Below, one piece after another: positions 17,502 through 24,678 of a stretch of DNA of 64,000 nucleotides (its first letter is position 1; every line of letters begins with the position of its first letter). The notes under the pieces are model-generated. The model saw nothing but the letters and a program-made list of their open reading frames with translations. It searched no databases and was not told the origin of the DNA. The stretch lies in NCBI RefSeq assembly GCF_028532725.1, contig NZ_JAQKGU010000004.1, positions 62,001 to 126,000 on the forward strand, in the 5' to 3' direction. A program made the position numbers and the translations under genes. Source of the DNA: Desulfovibrio sp. Fe33. Its GTDB lineage: Bacteria > Desulfobacterota > Desulfovibrionia > Desulfovibrionales > Desulfovibrionaceae.

Positions 17502-17532
17502 GCGGCCCGAGTCCTTCGGGTCGCGTCTTTTT
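17502..17532 (+). terminator. Terminator after the patatin gene
   Basis: GCGGCCCGA pairs imperfectly with TTCGGGTCGC around GTCC, followed by GTCTTTTTC. Confidence 0.7.
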
Positions 17533-17581
17533 CTGATTGGTGCCGGGCTGAATGCCCTGCGTATTTGCGGAAACAGTGGTC

Positions 17582-17625
17582 GAAAAGAGGCGGCGGGCCG
17601 GGGATGGGCGTGTTTCCGGCCTGCC
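17582..17625 (-). terminator. Possible terminator of the rpsF-to-DUF456 operon
   Basis: On the minus strand GGCAGGCCGG pairs with CCGGCCCGCC (one mismatch) over a 14-base loop, then GCCTCTTTT. It lies 19 bases past the DUF456 stop. The T-run is short. Confidence 0.45.
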
Positions 17626-17643
17626 TGGTCGGTCGTGCGGTGG

Positions 17644-18141
17644 TTAAGGCCAGATGCGGGGGATGGCCAGGATGACCATGGTTGCGCCGATGGCGGTCTT
17701 GAGCGTGAAGCCGAGCGCCTTGCCCACGAATGCGCCCTTGGCGGCGCGGAACGCTTCGGGCCGGGTGCGGCCTGGCATCTCGGCAACGAGGCAGCCGAGA
17801 TACGCCCCGCCCAGCGCGCCGAGAAGTGCGCCTAAGCCCAGGAAGAAGGGCGCGCCGAAGATGGCTCCGGCTATGGCCCCGATTATACCGCCCACATTGC
17901 CGCGTACGGATGCGCCGTAGCGGCCCGCGCCCCAGGCTTGAAGCCCGAATTCCAGGGCTTCGCCCAGTGCCGCGGCCACGCCGAGCACGATGACGAAGTT
18001 CCAGGCCATGGACTCGGGGTAGATGTATTTCCACAGAGCCACCAGTCCCAGCGCCACCCAGTTGGCGGGCATACTGAAGAGCTGGAGGACCTGGGAGAGC
18101 ATCAGCCCCAGGATGAGCAGAATGGCCCAGACGTATTCCAC
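17644..18141 (-). CDS. DUF456-family membrane protein
   Basis: A 165-residue protein with four to five hydrophobic segments and the DUF456 signature: an N-terminal helix pair (MPANWVALGLVALWKYIYP) followed by a Gly-rich region (GGIIGAIAGAIFGAPFFLGLG) and GAYLGCLVAEM. Function is unknown for the family. It begins nine bases after the paaK stop and is the last gene of the minus-strand operon that starts at rpsF. The C-terminus has a final helix (IGATMVILAIPRIW). Confidence 0.87.
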   Translation of the reverse strand: MEYVWAILLILGLMLSQVLQLFSMPANWVALGLVALWKYIYPESMAWNFVIVLGVAAALGEALEFGLQAWGAGRYGASVRGNVGGIIGAIAGAIFGAPFFLGLGALLGALGGAYLGCLVAEMPGRTRPEAFRAAKGAFVGKALGFTLKTAIGATMVILAIPRIWP

Positions 18142-18150
18142 GGCCGTTCC

Positions 18151-19440
18151 CTATTCCTTGTCCCGCAGGTCCACCACGCGGACGGCCTTGCCTTCCGCCT
18201 TGGGAATGGAGTTGGGCTGGCACAGCTCGACTCGCGGCGTGACGAGGATTTCGTTGCACAGGTTTTTGGCGATGCGCTTCTGCAATCCTTGGAGGACGCG
18301 CATGTCTTCCACGAAGTATTCGTCCTTGATTTCGACCTTGACCCGCATCTGGTCGGAAACGCCTTCACGGATGAGCTCGATAAGGTAGTTCTGTCCCACC
18401 TCGGGCATGGCCATGAGGCATTGCTCGACCTGCATGGGGTAGATGTTCACGCCCTTGAGGATCATCATGTCGTCCGCCCGGCCGGTGATGCGGTCGATGC
18501 GCCGATGAGTCCGGCCGCATTCGCATTTGCCCGGCACGAAGCGGGTCAGGTCGCGGGTTCGGTAACGGATGATCGGCATTCCCTCGCGGCGGAGGGTTGT
18601 CATGACCAGTTCGCCGATTTCGCCTTCCGCCACATGCTCCCCGGTCTCGGGATTGATGATCTCGGCGATGTAGGCGTCCTCCCAGAGGTGCATCCCGTTC
18701 TGCTGCTCGCATTCGAAGGCGACGCCCGGTCCGTTCATCTCGGAAAGGCCGTAGGAGTTGTACGCCTTGATGTGCATGAGCTCCTCGATCTTCGCGCGGG
18801 CCTGCTCGGTGTGGGGCTCGGCTCCGATGAGTGCGATGCGCCACGGCATGTCCTTGGGATCGTAGCCTTCCTCACGTACCTTTTGGGCGAAATAAAGAGC
18901 GAACGAAGGGATGATGTGCAGGACCGTGACGTTGTGGTCGAGGATCATCTTGATTTGGCGCTTGGTGTTGCCCGTGCCCGCCGGGATGGTCAGCATTCCC
19001 AGCCGTTCGGAGCCGTAGTGGATGCCGAGTCCTCCTGTGAACAGGCCGTATCCGGCGGTATTCTGCAGGACGTCGGTACGGCGGCAGCCGCAGCAGAACA
19101 TGGAGCGAGCCATCAGGTCGGCCCAGGTCTCCAGGTCCTTCCGGGTATAGAAAACGGCCACCGGCGATCCCGTGGTGCCGCTGGAAGCGTGCAGGCGGAC
19201 GAAATCCTCAAGCGGGCGCGCCAGCAGTCCGTGCGGATACTGGTTGCGCAGGTCGTCCTTGGTTGTGAAGGGCAGGCCTGTCACATCCGCGGGGGTCTTG
19301 ATGTCGCCGGGTTCGATTCCCTTGAGCCGTTCGGCATAGAAGGGGGAACGTTTGGCGATTTCGATGGTCTCTCTGAGGCGTTCGGCCTGGAGCTCTTCCA
19401 GGGCGGCGCGGTCCATGGTCTCTACTGGATCGTAGTACAT
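18151..19440 (-). CDS. paaK: Phenylacetate-CoA ligase-like AMP-forming enzyme
   Basis: A 429-residue member of the PaaK branch of adenylating enzymes, which activate aryl acids with ATP and CoA. The AMP-binding loop HASSGTTGSPV is near residue 89. NSYGLSEMNGPG and the later YRTRDLTRF with RITGRADDM are the A5, A7 and A8 core motifs. The C-terminal PaaK domain (ILKGVNIYPMQVEQ) is complete. In anaerobes this enzyme often takes up phenylacetate or indoleacetate from 2-oxoacid ferredoxin oxidoreductases (Ior), but none is nearby. The gene starts 21 bases after dnaB and is probably cotranscribed with it. Confidence 0.88.
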   Translation of the reverse strand: MYYDPVETMDRAALEELQAERLRETIEIAKRSPFYAERLKGIEPGDIKTPADVTGLPFTTKDDLRNQYPHGLLARPLEDFVRLHASSGTTGSPVAVFYTRKDLETWADLMARSMFCCGCRRTDVLQNTAGYGLFTGGLGIHYGSERLGMLTIPAGTGNTKRQIKMILDHNVTVLHIIPSFALYFAQKVREEGYDPKDMPWRIALIGAEPHTEQARAKIEELMHIKAYNSYGLSEMNGPGVAFECEQQNGMHLWEDAYIAEIINPETGEHVAEGEIGELVMTTLRREGMPIIRYRTRDLTRFVPGKCECGRTHRRIDRITGRADDMMILKGVNIYPMQVEQCLMAMPEVGQNYLIELIREGVSDQMRVKVEIKDEYFVEDMRVLQGLQKRIAKNLCNEILVTPRVELCQPNSIPKAEGKAVRVVDLRDKE

Positions 19441-19461
19441 AGCGGTTCCGCGAGATTGAGG

Positions 19462-20916
19462 TTAGTCGCCGTCCTGGTGGAATCCCTCAGGCAGTTCGGA
19501 AGGATAGGCCGTGGCGTCCATGTTTTCGAAAAGTGTGTATTCCTTCTTGAAAAAGAGCTCGCATCGGCCCGTGGGACCGTTACGCTGCTTACCGATGATG
19601 ACTTCCGCGTGGTTCTTGAGCGGGTTGTCCTCGCTCTTGTTGTAGGCGGCGTCGCGGTAAAGGAAAATGATAATATCCGCGTCCTGCTCGATGGCTCCGG
19701 ATTCGCGGAGGTCCGACATCATGGGGCGTTTGTCCGTGCGTTCTTCCACTTTGCGGTTGAGCTGGGACAGGGCGATGACAGGTACGTTCAGTTCCTTGGC
19801 CAACGCCTTGAGATGGCGGGAAATATCAGAAATTTCCTGCTCACGGGAGTCCGGCCGCGCGCTGGAGCGCATGAGCTGAAGGTAGTCGATCACGATCAGC
19901 CCGAGGTTGTGCTCGGCTTTCAGGCGGCGGCAACGGGCCTGCAATTCCAGCGTGGAGAGGGCCGGGGTGTCGTCGATGAAAATGGGGGCCTTGCTGAGCA
20001 CGTCAGCGCCCTCGTACAACTTGTTCCAGTCGGAGTCGTCGAGGTAGCCGGTACGCAGGTTGGATAGCTCGACCTTGCTCTGCACGGCGAGCAGACGGGT
20101 CATGAGCTGTTCCATGGACATTTCTAGAGAGAATATGGCCGTGGGGCATTCGGAACGCGCCGCCGCGCGCAGGGCCACGTTCAGGGCGAAGGCGGTCTTG
20201 CCCATGGACGGACGGCCCGCGATGATGATGAGGTCCGAGTTCTGCAAGCCCGCGGTCATGTTGTCGAATTCGTGGTAGTGGGTCTGGATGCCCGTGACCA
20301 CGGATTTGTTGTTGAACCGGGCGGTCAGTTCGTCGAAGACCTTGGGCACCAACTGTCCGCTGGACTGCATCCCGCGCATTTCCTTGCTCTGGGCGATGCG
20401 GAAGATTTCCTTTTCGGATTCGTCCAGGACCTCCCCCACGTCGCGCGAGGAAAAACAGTTGGAGATGATGCCACTGGAAATGTCGATGAGTTCGCGCAAG
20501 GTGTGCTTATCGCGGACGATCTGCGCGTGATAGAGGGCGTTGGACGCACTGACCACGGAGTCGGACAGCTCGGCCAGATAGACCGGGCCGCCCACGGTGT
20601 CGAGCGTGTTGTTCTTGGCCAACTGGTTGGCCACGGTAATCACGTCGATGGGCTGATGGTCGTCGTAAAGCTGCGTGAACGCCTTGAAGATGTCCCGATG
20701 GACAGGCGAATAGAAATCATCCGGACCGATGATGTCCACCAGTTGGTGGAACATGCTTTCGGACTGGAACACGCCGCCGAGCACTGCCTGCTCGGCTTCG
20801 AAAGAGTGGGGGGGGACTTTGCGTAGGATATCGGAAGAGGCCCTTTCCAGGGCCTCTTCCGGATTATCTGCGTATTGGCCCGAACTAGGCCTCTGCGGTC
20901 TCGGCGTCTTCGGCAT
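19462..20916 (-). CDS. dnaB: Replicative DNA helicase DnaB
   Basis: A 484-residue hexameric helicase that unwinds DNA at the fork. The N-terminal primase-binding domain (about 34-140, beginning VPPHSFEAEQAVLGG) and the RecA-like motor (about 200-470) are complete. Walker A is AGRPSMGKTAFALN, Walker B is LGLIVIDYLQLM, and the DnaB-specific motif SQLNRKVEERTDKRP is present; no intein. The ATG at 20916 lies 32 bases inside the end of rplI. No later start codon exists before the conserved domain, so the overlap is real. A 13-bp hairpin falls in codons about 19-29. The gene is fourth in the rpsF operon. Confidence 0.96.
   Translation of the reverse strand: MPKTPRPQRPSSGQYADNPEEALERASSDILRKVPPHSFEAEQAVLGGVFQSESMFHQLVDIIGPDDFYSPVHRDIFKAFTQLYDDHQPIDVITVANQLAKNNTLDTVGGPVYLAELSDSVVSASNALYHAQIVRDKHTLRELIDISSGIISNCFSSRDVGEVLDESEKEIFRIAQSKEMRGMQSSGQLVPKVFDELTARFNNKSVVTGIQTHYHEFDNMTAGLQNSDLIIIAGRPSMGKTAFALNVALRAAARSECPTAIFSLEMSMEQLMTRLLAVQSKVELSNLRTGYLDDSDWNKLYEGADVLSKAPIFIDDTPALSTLELQARCRRLKAEHNLGLIVIDYLQLMRSSARPDSREQEISDISRHLKALAKELNVPVIALSQLNRKVEERTDKRPMMSDLRESGAIEQDADIIIFLYRDAAYNKSEDNPLKNHAEVIIGKQRNGPTGRCELFFKKEYTLFENMDATAYPSELPEGFHQDGD
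20832..20861. other. 13-bp perfect hairpin inside the 5' end of dnaB
   Basis: CGGAAGAGGCCCT (20832-20844), loop TTCC, and AGGGCCTCTTCCG (20849-20861) form a perfect 13-bp, 4-base-loop hairpin. It is 24 bases past the rplI stop and within dnaB codons that encode EEALERASS. No T-run follows on either strand, so it is not a standard terminator. It may be an RNA-processing or attenuation element that separates ribosomal-protein and helicase expression. Confidence 0.6.
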
Positions 20917-21436
20917 TCTCTACGGATTCCTCGACGGCCTCGGCCACTTCTTCGGTTTCTTCAACTTCCAGGACTTCTTCGATCACGGAACCGCCGTGAC
21001 GGGTGACGGTGAGCTTCAGCTCGCCGCGAACGTCGGGGTGCAGGCGGATTTCGATCTCGTATTCGCCCAAGGAGCGGATGGGCTCGGGCAGGATGATCTT
21101 GCGGCGATCGATTTCGATGCCGGCGGCTTCCATGGCGTCACCGATGTTGACGGTGGTGACGGAGCCGTACAGCTTGTCGCCGTCGCCGACACGCACCTCG
21201 ATCTCGATCGGGGTGGCGGCGATGCGCTCGGCCAGGCCCTGGGCCTGGGCGCGCAGGGAGTCAGCCTGTTCCTGCAGCTTGCGGCGCTCCAGTTCGAAGG
21301 CCTTCAGGTTGGCGGTGGTAGCGGGCTTGGCCAGACCCTGAGGGATCAGGTAGTTGCGGCCGAAACCGGGCTTGACGGTAACGATATCTCCGAGTCGACC
21401 CAGAGAGTCGACGTCAGCGCGTAAAATAAGTTTCAT
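20885..21436 (-). CDS. rplI: Ribosomal protein bL9 with acidic C-terminal extension
   Basis: A 183-residue L9. The N-terminal 23S-binding domain is standard (MKLILRADVDSLGRLGDIV, PGFGRNYLIPQGLA), followed by the long helix (about 41-75) and the C-terminal domain to about residue 150. Usual length is about 150. Here about 33 extra residues follow, mostly Glu, Ala and Val (EEVLEVEETEEVAEAVEE). The dnaB start codon lies within the code for this tail. It follows rpsR by 12 bases and belongs to the rpsF-rpsR-rplI operon. Confidence 0.95.
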   Translation of the reverse strand: MKLILRADVDSLGRLGDIVTVKPGFGRNYLIPQGLAKPATTANLKAFELERRKLQEQADSLRAQAQGLAERIAATPIEIEVRVGDGDKLYGSVTTVNIGDAMEAAGIEIDRRKIILPEPIRSLGEYEIEIRLHPDVRGELKLTVTRHGGSVIEEVLEVEETEEVAEAVEESVENAEDAETAEA

Positions 21437-21448
21437 TTGTCCTCCCTC

Positions 21449-21712
21449 CTACATGGAGCTCCGTTTCTTCACATCAGTGCTGTGAACGGTGGTGTAGAAA
21501 AGCAGGGCCATCTGACGGGCGCGCTTGATTTCGTTGGTCAGCCGACGCTGGTGCTTGGCGCAGGTGCCGGTGATGCGGCGGGCAATGATCTTGCCGCGCT
21601 CGGTGACGAAATCGCGGAGGATGTCCGGACGCTTGTAGTCCAGGGGCAGTTCTGCGTCCGCGCAGAAGCGGCAGAACTTCTTCCTCGGGGTGAATTTTTT
21701 GCGGAAAGCCAT
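21449..21712 (-). CDS. rpsR: Ribosomal protein bS18
   Basis: An 87-residue S18 that binds 16S rRNA with S6 on the platform. It has the conserved core [18 protein letters not shown] and [22 protein letters not shown]. The N-terminal cysteines (KFCRFC) with the later CAKH give the zinc-binding (C+) form. It sits 11 bases behind rpsF in the minus-strand operon. Confidence 0.97.
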   Translation of the reverse strand: MAFRKKFTPRKKFCRFCADAELPLDYKRPDILRDFVTERGKIIARRITGTCAKHQRRLTNEIKRARQMALLFYTTVHSTDVKKRSSM

Positions 21713-21723
21713 GGTGAAACCTC

Positions 21724-22014
21724 CTAGGCAGCCAGTTTGACGGTCATGAACTTGAAGATGCCGTCGGTGATGCGGATGTTGCGCTCAAGCTCGGCAACCA
21801 GCGCGCCGGGGGCTTCGAACACCAGGCGAACGTAGTATCCACGGGTCTGCTTCTGGACGGGGTAGGCCAACTGGCGCATTCCCCAATCGTCGGTCTCAAC
21901 CATTTTGCCGCCATCGCGATCCACGATGCCGGTGAGGGTGTCCAGGATAGATTTCCTGTCTTCCTCAGCCAGCTCCGGAGAGAGCAGGACGAGCGTCTCG
22001 TAATTGTTTGCCAT
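21724..22014 (-). CDS. rpsF: Ribosomal protein bS6
   Basis: A 96-residue S6. It opens [13 protein letters not shown], with the typical [19 protein letters not shown] strand pair in the middle. The start is the ATG at 22014, preceded by AAAAGGAGAATGAA. A longer frame up to 22206 would run through the promoter and leader and is rejected. It is the first gene of rpsF-rpsR-rplI-dnaB-paaK-DUF456. The leader between the promoter and the start contains an 18-base palindrome that may mediate S6:S18 feedback. Confidence 0.97.
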   Translation of the reverse strand: MANNYETLVLLSPELAEEDRKSILDTLTGIVDRDGGKMVETDDWGMRQLAYPVQKQTRGYYVRLVFEAPGALVAELERNIRITDGIFKFMTVKLAA

Positions 22015-22039
22015 TTCATTCTCCTTTTGGTCATTGGCC

Positions 22040-22057
22040 CTCCGCCACGTGGCGGAG
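22040..22057 (-). promoter_or_regulatory. Palindrome in the rpsF leader, candidate S6:S18 control element
   Basis: CTCCGCCACGTGGCGGAG is a perfect 18-base palindrome in the transcript leader, 26 bases before the rpsF start. S6:S18 complexes bind CCG-containing hairpins in rpsF leaders of many bacteria. This one contains CCG and occupies the right place, but I cannot confirm the bulge structure by eye. Confidence 0.4.
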
Positions 22058-22074
22058 AGCAAGGCAAGAGAGGT

Positions 22075-22103
22075 TACATATTGGGATTCGACGCGCCTGT
22101 CAA
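22075..22103 (-). promoter_or_regulatory. Strong sigma70 promoter of the rpsF operon
   Basis: On the minus strand a perfect TTGACA (22098-22103) and TATGTA (22075-22080) are spaced by 17 bases. The start of transcription would be about 22068, giving a leader of roughly 53 bases. Confidence 0.75.
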
Positions 22104-22183
22104 GGGCGCGCCCGCTCCCGTTTCCCTTATTTCTTATCCTTGTCGTCAGGCGGCGTCCAGCCGCACTGATTCGGGCCGGGGCC

Positions 22184-22270
22184 TCATCCCCCGCCGAATT
22201 TCCCACGCAGGACCCGGCCTATGACCAGGCCCAGGATCACCAGCAGGACGAGTTGCAGCCATTCAGGCAT
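22184..22270 (-). CDS. Small one-helix membrane protein behind purC (28 aa)
   Basis: A 28-codon frame on the minus strand begins nine bases after the purC stop codon, with a near-perfect RBS (TAGGAGGTCAT before the ATG at 22270). The translation starts MPEWLQLVLLVILGLVIG and ends in a basic RVLRGKFGGG. It is one transmembrane helix with a positive C-terminal tail. Ideal RBS, tight coupling to purC and sensible composition argue that it is translated. I know no named family; small single-helix proteins often modulate larger membrane complexes. It is too short for ordinary gene callers. Confidence 0.6.
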   Translation of the reverse strand: MPEWLQLVLLVILGLVIGRVLRGKFGGG

Positions 22271-22278
22271 ATGACCTC

Positions 22279-23175
22279 CTACAGGTTCAGGTCTTCTCCG
22301 GTCAGGAGCTTGTAGGCTTCGAGGTATTTTTCGCGGGTCCGCTCGGCGATATCCGCAGGGATGCGCGGCGCGGGCGGCTGCTTGTTGAAGCCAATCTCCA
22401 TCAGCCAGTTACGGAAATACTGCTTGTCGAAGCTCGGCTGGGACTTGCCGGGCGCATATCCTTCCTCGGGCCAGAAGCGGGAGGAGTCGGGGGTCAGGGC
22501 TTCGTCGATGAAGATCAGTTCGCCGTCGATGACCCCGAATTCGAATTTGGTGTCCGCGATGAGGATGCCGCGTTCCTTTGCGTAGTCGCGGGCGCGGGTA
22601 TAGATGGAAAGCGCCAGCTTCTCCACCTTGCGCATCATCTCCTCGCCGAGCAGGTCGGCGGCCTTGTCCAGGGAGATGTTCTCGTCGTGCGCGCCCAGTT
22701 CGGCCTTGGTGGAGGGGGTGAACAGGGGCTTTTCGAGCATCTCGGATTCCTTCAGTCCCTCGGGCAGCTTGTGGCCGCAGACCTCACCGGTCTTGAGGTA
22801 GTCTGACCAGCCCGAGCCGGTGATGAAGCCGCGCACGATGCATTCGATCGGCAGGGGCTTGGCCTTTTTGGCCAGCACCGAACGGTCCTGAAGCTGATCG
22901 CGATACTTGCGCAGCGGCTCAGGGTAGTCGTCGACGTTGGTGGCGATGACATGATTGGGGACCAGGTCCTCCATCATCTTCATCCAGAAAAGGGTGATCT
23001 GGTTGAGCACCTTGCCTTTGCCCTCAATGGGGTCGGGCATGACCACGTCGAAGGCGGAGATGCGGTCGGTGGTCACCAGGAGCAGGGTGTCCGCATCAAT
23101 TTCGTAGATGTCGCGGACCTTGCCCCTGGAAATGAGCGGATACTCGGAAATGTTGGTTTCAAGAACGGCAGCCAT
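22279..23175 (-). CDS. purC: SAICAR synthetase (phosphoribosylaminoimidazole-succinocarboxamide synthase)
   Basis: A 298-residue ATP-dependent ligase joining aspartate to CAIR in purine synthesis. Family motifs include SRGKVRDIYEID near the N-terminus, DRISAFDVVMPDPIEGKG (about 37-54), ECIVRGFITGSGWSDY (about 111-126) and the DTKFEFG segment near residue 210. It is of the longer (about 300-residue) type. It lies 24 bases after hisD and directly before a 28-codon frame. Both neighbours are on the same strand. Confidence 0.96.
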   Translation of the reverse strand: MAAVLETNISEYPLISRGKVRDIYEIDADTLLLVTTDRISAFDVVMPDPIEGKGKVLNQITLFWMKMMEDLVPNHVIATNVDDYPEPLRKYRDQLQDRSVLAKKAKPLPIECIVRGFITGSGWSDYLKTGEVCGHKLPEGLKESEMLEKPLFTPSTKAELGAHDENISLDKAADLLGEEMMRKVEKLALSIYTRARDYAKERGILIADTKFEFGVIDGELIFIDEALTPDSSRFWPEEGYAPGKSQPSFDKQYFRNWLMEIGFNKQPPAPRIPADIAERTREKYLEAYKLLTGEDLNL

Positions 23176-23199
23176 GGTATTCCTTCTTTTAAGGTATTG

Positions 23200-24504
23200 T
23201 TACTTGTTGCGTTGTTCCACGCTGCGGGCGTGGGCTTCGAGCCCTTCCAGCCTGGCCAGGCGGGCGATCTTGGCGCCATGTTCGGCGACATAGCTCGGGC
23301 TGGCTGCGATCACGCTGGATTTCTTGCAGAAGTTCTGCACGGAAAGAGCCGAGGAAAAACGGACCGTACGCAGTGTGGGGAGAACGTGGTTGGGCCCGGC
23401 GAAGTAGTCGCCTACCGGCTCGGGAGAATTGTGCCCCATGAAGATGGCCCCGGCGTGGCGGATGGAACCGAGAATGGACCAAGGGTCCGCCACCGCGAGT
23501 TCAAGGTGTTCGGGAGCAAGATGATTGACCATTTCCGCGCCGGTCGCGATGTCGGGCACGGTGATGATTGCTCCCCAGTTTTCCAGGGATTTTGCGGCGA
23601 TGTCGCAGCGTGGCAGGGCCTTGCACTGTGTCTTGAGCGCCTCGCGCACCTTCGCGGCCAGGTCTGTGTCCGGGGTGACGAGTATGGACGCGGCAAGAGG
23701 ATCGTGTTCCGCCTGGGACAGCATGTCGGCGGCCAGCCAGTCGGCATTGGCCGAATCGTCCGCAAGGATGACGATTTCAGAGGGGCCGGCTACCATGTCT
23801 ATGCCAACCTGGCCTATGAGCTGGGTTTTGGCTGTGGCCACGAAGATGTTGCCCGGCCCGGCCAGCACGTCGCACGGGGCGATGGCTTCGGTGCCGAAGG
23901 CGAGGGCCGCAATGGCCCATGCGGAACCTGCGAGATAAATTTCGTCCAGGCCGAGCAGGGCGGCCGTGGCAAGGATGTAGGGATTGAGCGTTCCGTCCTT
24001 GCGCGGCGGCGAGGTCACGGCGATAGATTCGACGCCCGCCACCTGGGCCGGAATGGCATTCATTATCAGGCTGGAGATGAGCGGGGTCTCCCCGCCTTGT
24101 CCGCCGGGAACATACAGCCCGACGCGGTCGACGGGCCGGACCATCTGTCCGAGTATGGTGCCGTCCTCGGCGGTGGTCCACCAGGACTTTTCCTTCTGGT
24201 TCATGTGGAAGGCGCGGACACGGGCAATGGCTTCCCGGAGGATGTCCGCGTCTTCTGCGGGGATGTCTGAAAGGGCGGCGGTGATGGCTTCGGCGGGAAC
24301 TCGAAGGGCGGCCTTGTCGAAGTCCGGGCAATCGAATTTGCGGGTGTATTCGGCCAGAGCTTCATCACCGCGCTCGCGGACATCGGCGAGGATGTTCCGC
24401 ACGATGGAGTCCACCTTGGTATCCGGGTCCTTGCGTTTTTCAAGCCACGCGCCGATGGCGGTCCAGTCTTCCGGGTTGGTGTATGTCAAATCTCTACAGG
24501 GCAT
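23200..24504 (-). CDS. hisD: Histidinol dehydrogenase
   Basis: A 434-residue zinc enzyme oxidising L-histidinol to histidine with two NAD+. Present are GLYVPGGQGGETPLISS (about 127-143), the GPGN motif in DVLAGPGNIFVATAK, SEIVILADDSAN, the catalytic Glu-His in LAPEHLEL (about residue 327) and GPNHVLPT. Length is normal. The start ATG 24504 follows GAGGTCGAC. No other his genes are nearby; it heads a small hisD-purC unit. Confidence 0.96.
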   Translation of the reverse strand: MPCRDLTYTNPEDWTAIGAWLEKRKDPDTKVDSIVRNILADVRERGDEALAEYTRKFDCPDFDKAALRVPAEAITAALSDIPAEDADILREAIARVRAFHMNQKEKSWWTTAEDGTILGQMVRPVDRVGLYVPGGQGGETPLISSLIMNAIPAQVAGVESIAVTSPPRKDGTLNPYILATAALLGLDEIYLAGSAWAIAALAFGTEAIAPCDVLAGPGNIFVATAKTQLIGQVGIDMVAGPSEIVILADDSANADWLAADMLSQAEHDPLAASILVTPDTDLAAKVREALKTQCKALPRCDIAAKSLENWGAIITVPDIATGAEMVNHLAPEHLELAVADPWSILGSIRHAGAIFMGHNSPEPVGDYFAGPNHVLPTLRTVRFSSALSVQNFCKKSSVIAASPSYVAEHGAKIARLARLEGLEAHARSVEQRNK

Positions 24505-24593
24505 GTCGACCTCATGAAAGGCGGTTGTCTGATTGTTCGTCCAAGGGGATATTTAATAGCCGAGCGAAGATCAAAAGTCGAGGGCGGGCTCAC

Positions 24594-24630
24594 AAAGAAA
24601 GAGGGCCGGGGTTTGCACTCCCCGGCCCTC
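24594..24630 (-). terminator. Terminator of the porin gene
   Basis: GAGGGCCGGGG (24601-24611) pairs with CCCCGGCCCTC (24620-24630), an 11-bp perfect stem with an eight-base loop. On the minus strand it is followed by TTTCTTT. Confidence 0.9.
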
Positions 24631-24678
24631 TGGCGTTACTTGGCAGATAAGCTTTTCAGCTTACGGTTCTAAGCGAGC

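Noticed and set aside
17462-18259. Arg-rich frame overlapping the DUF456 gene
   Set aside because: Arg/Gly/Pro-rich translation without domain; the DUF456 frame on the same strand has clear membrane helices.
22015-22206. Longer N-terminus for rpsF
   Set aside because: The extra 64 codons cover the promoter and leader and do not match S6; the ATG at 22014 has an ideal RBS.
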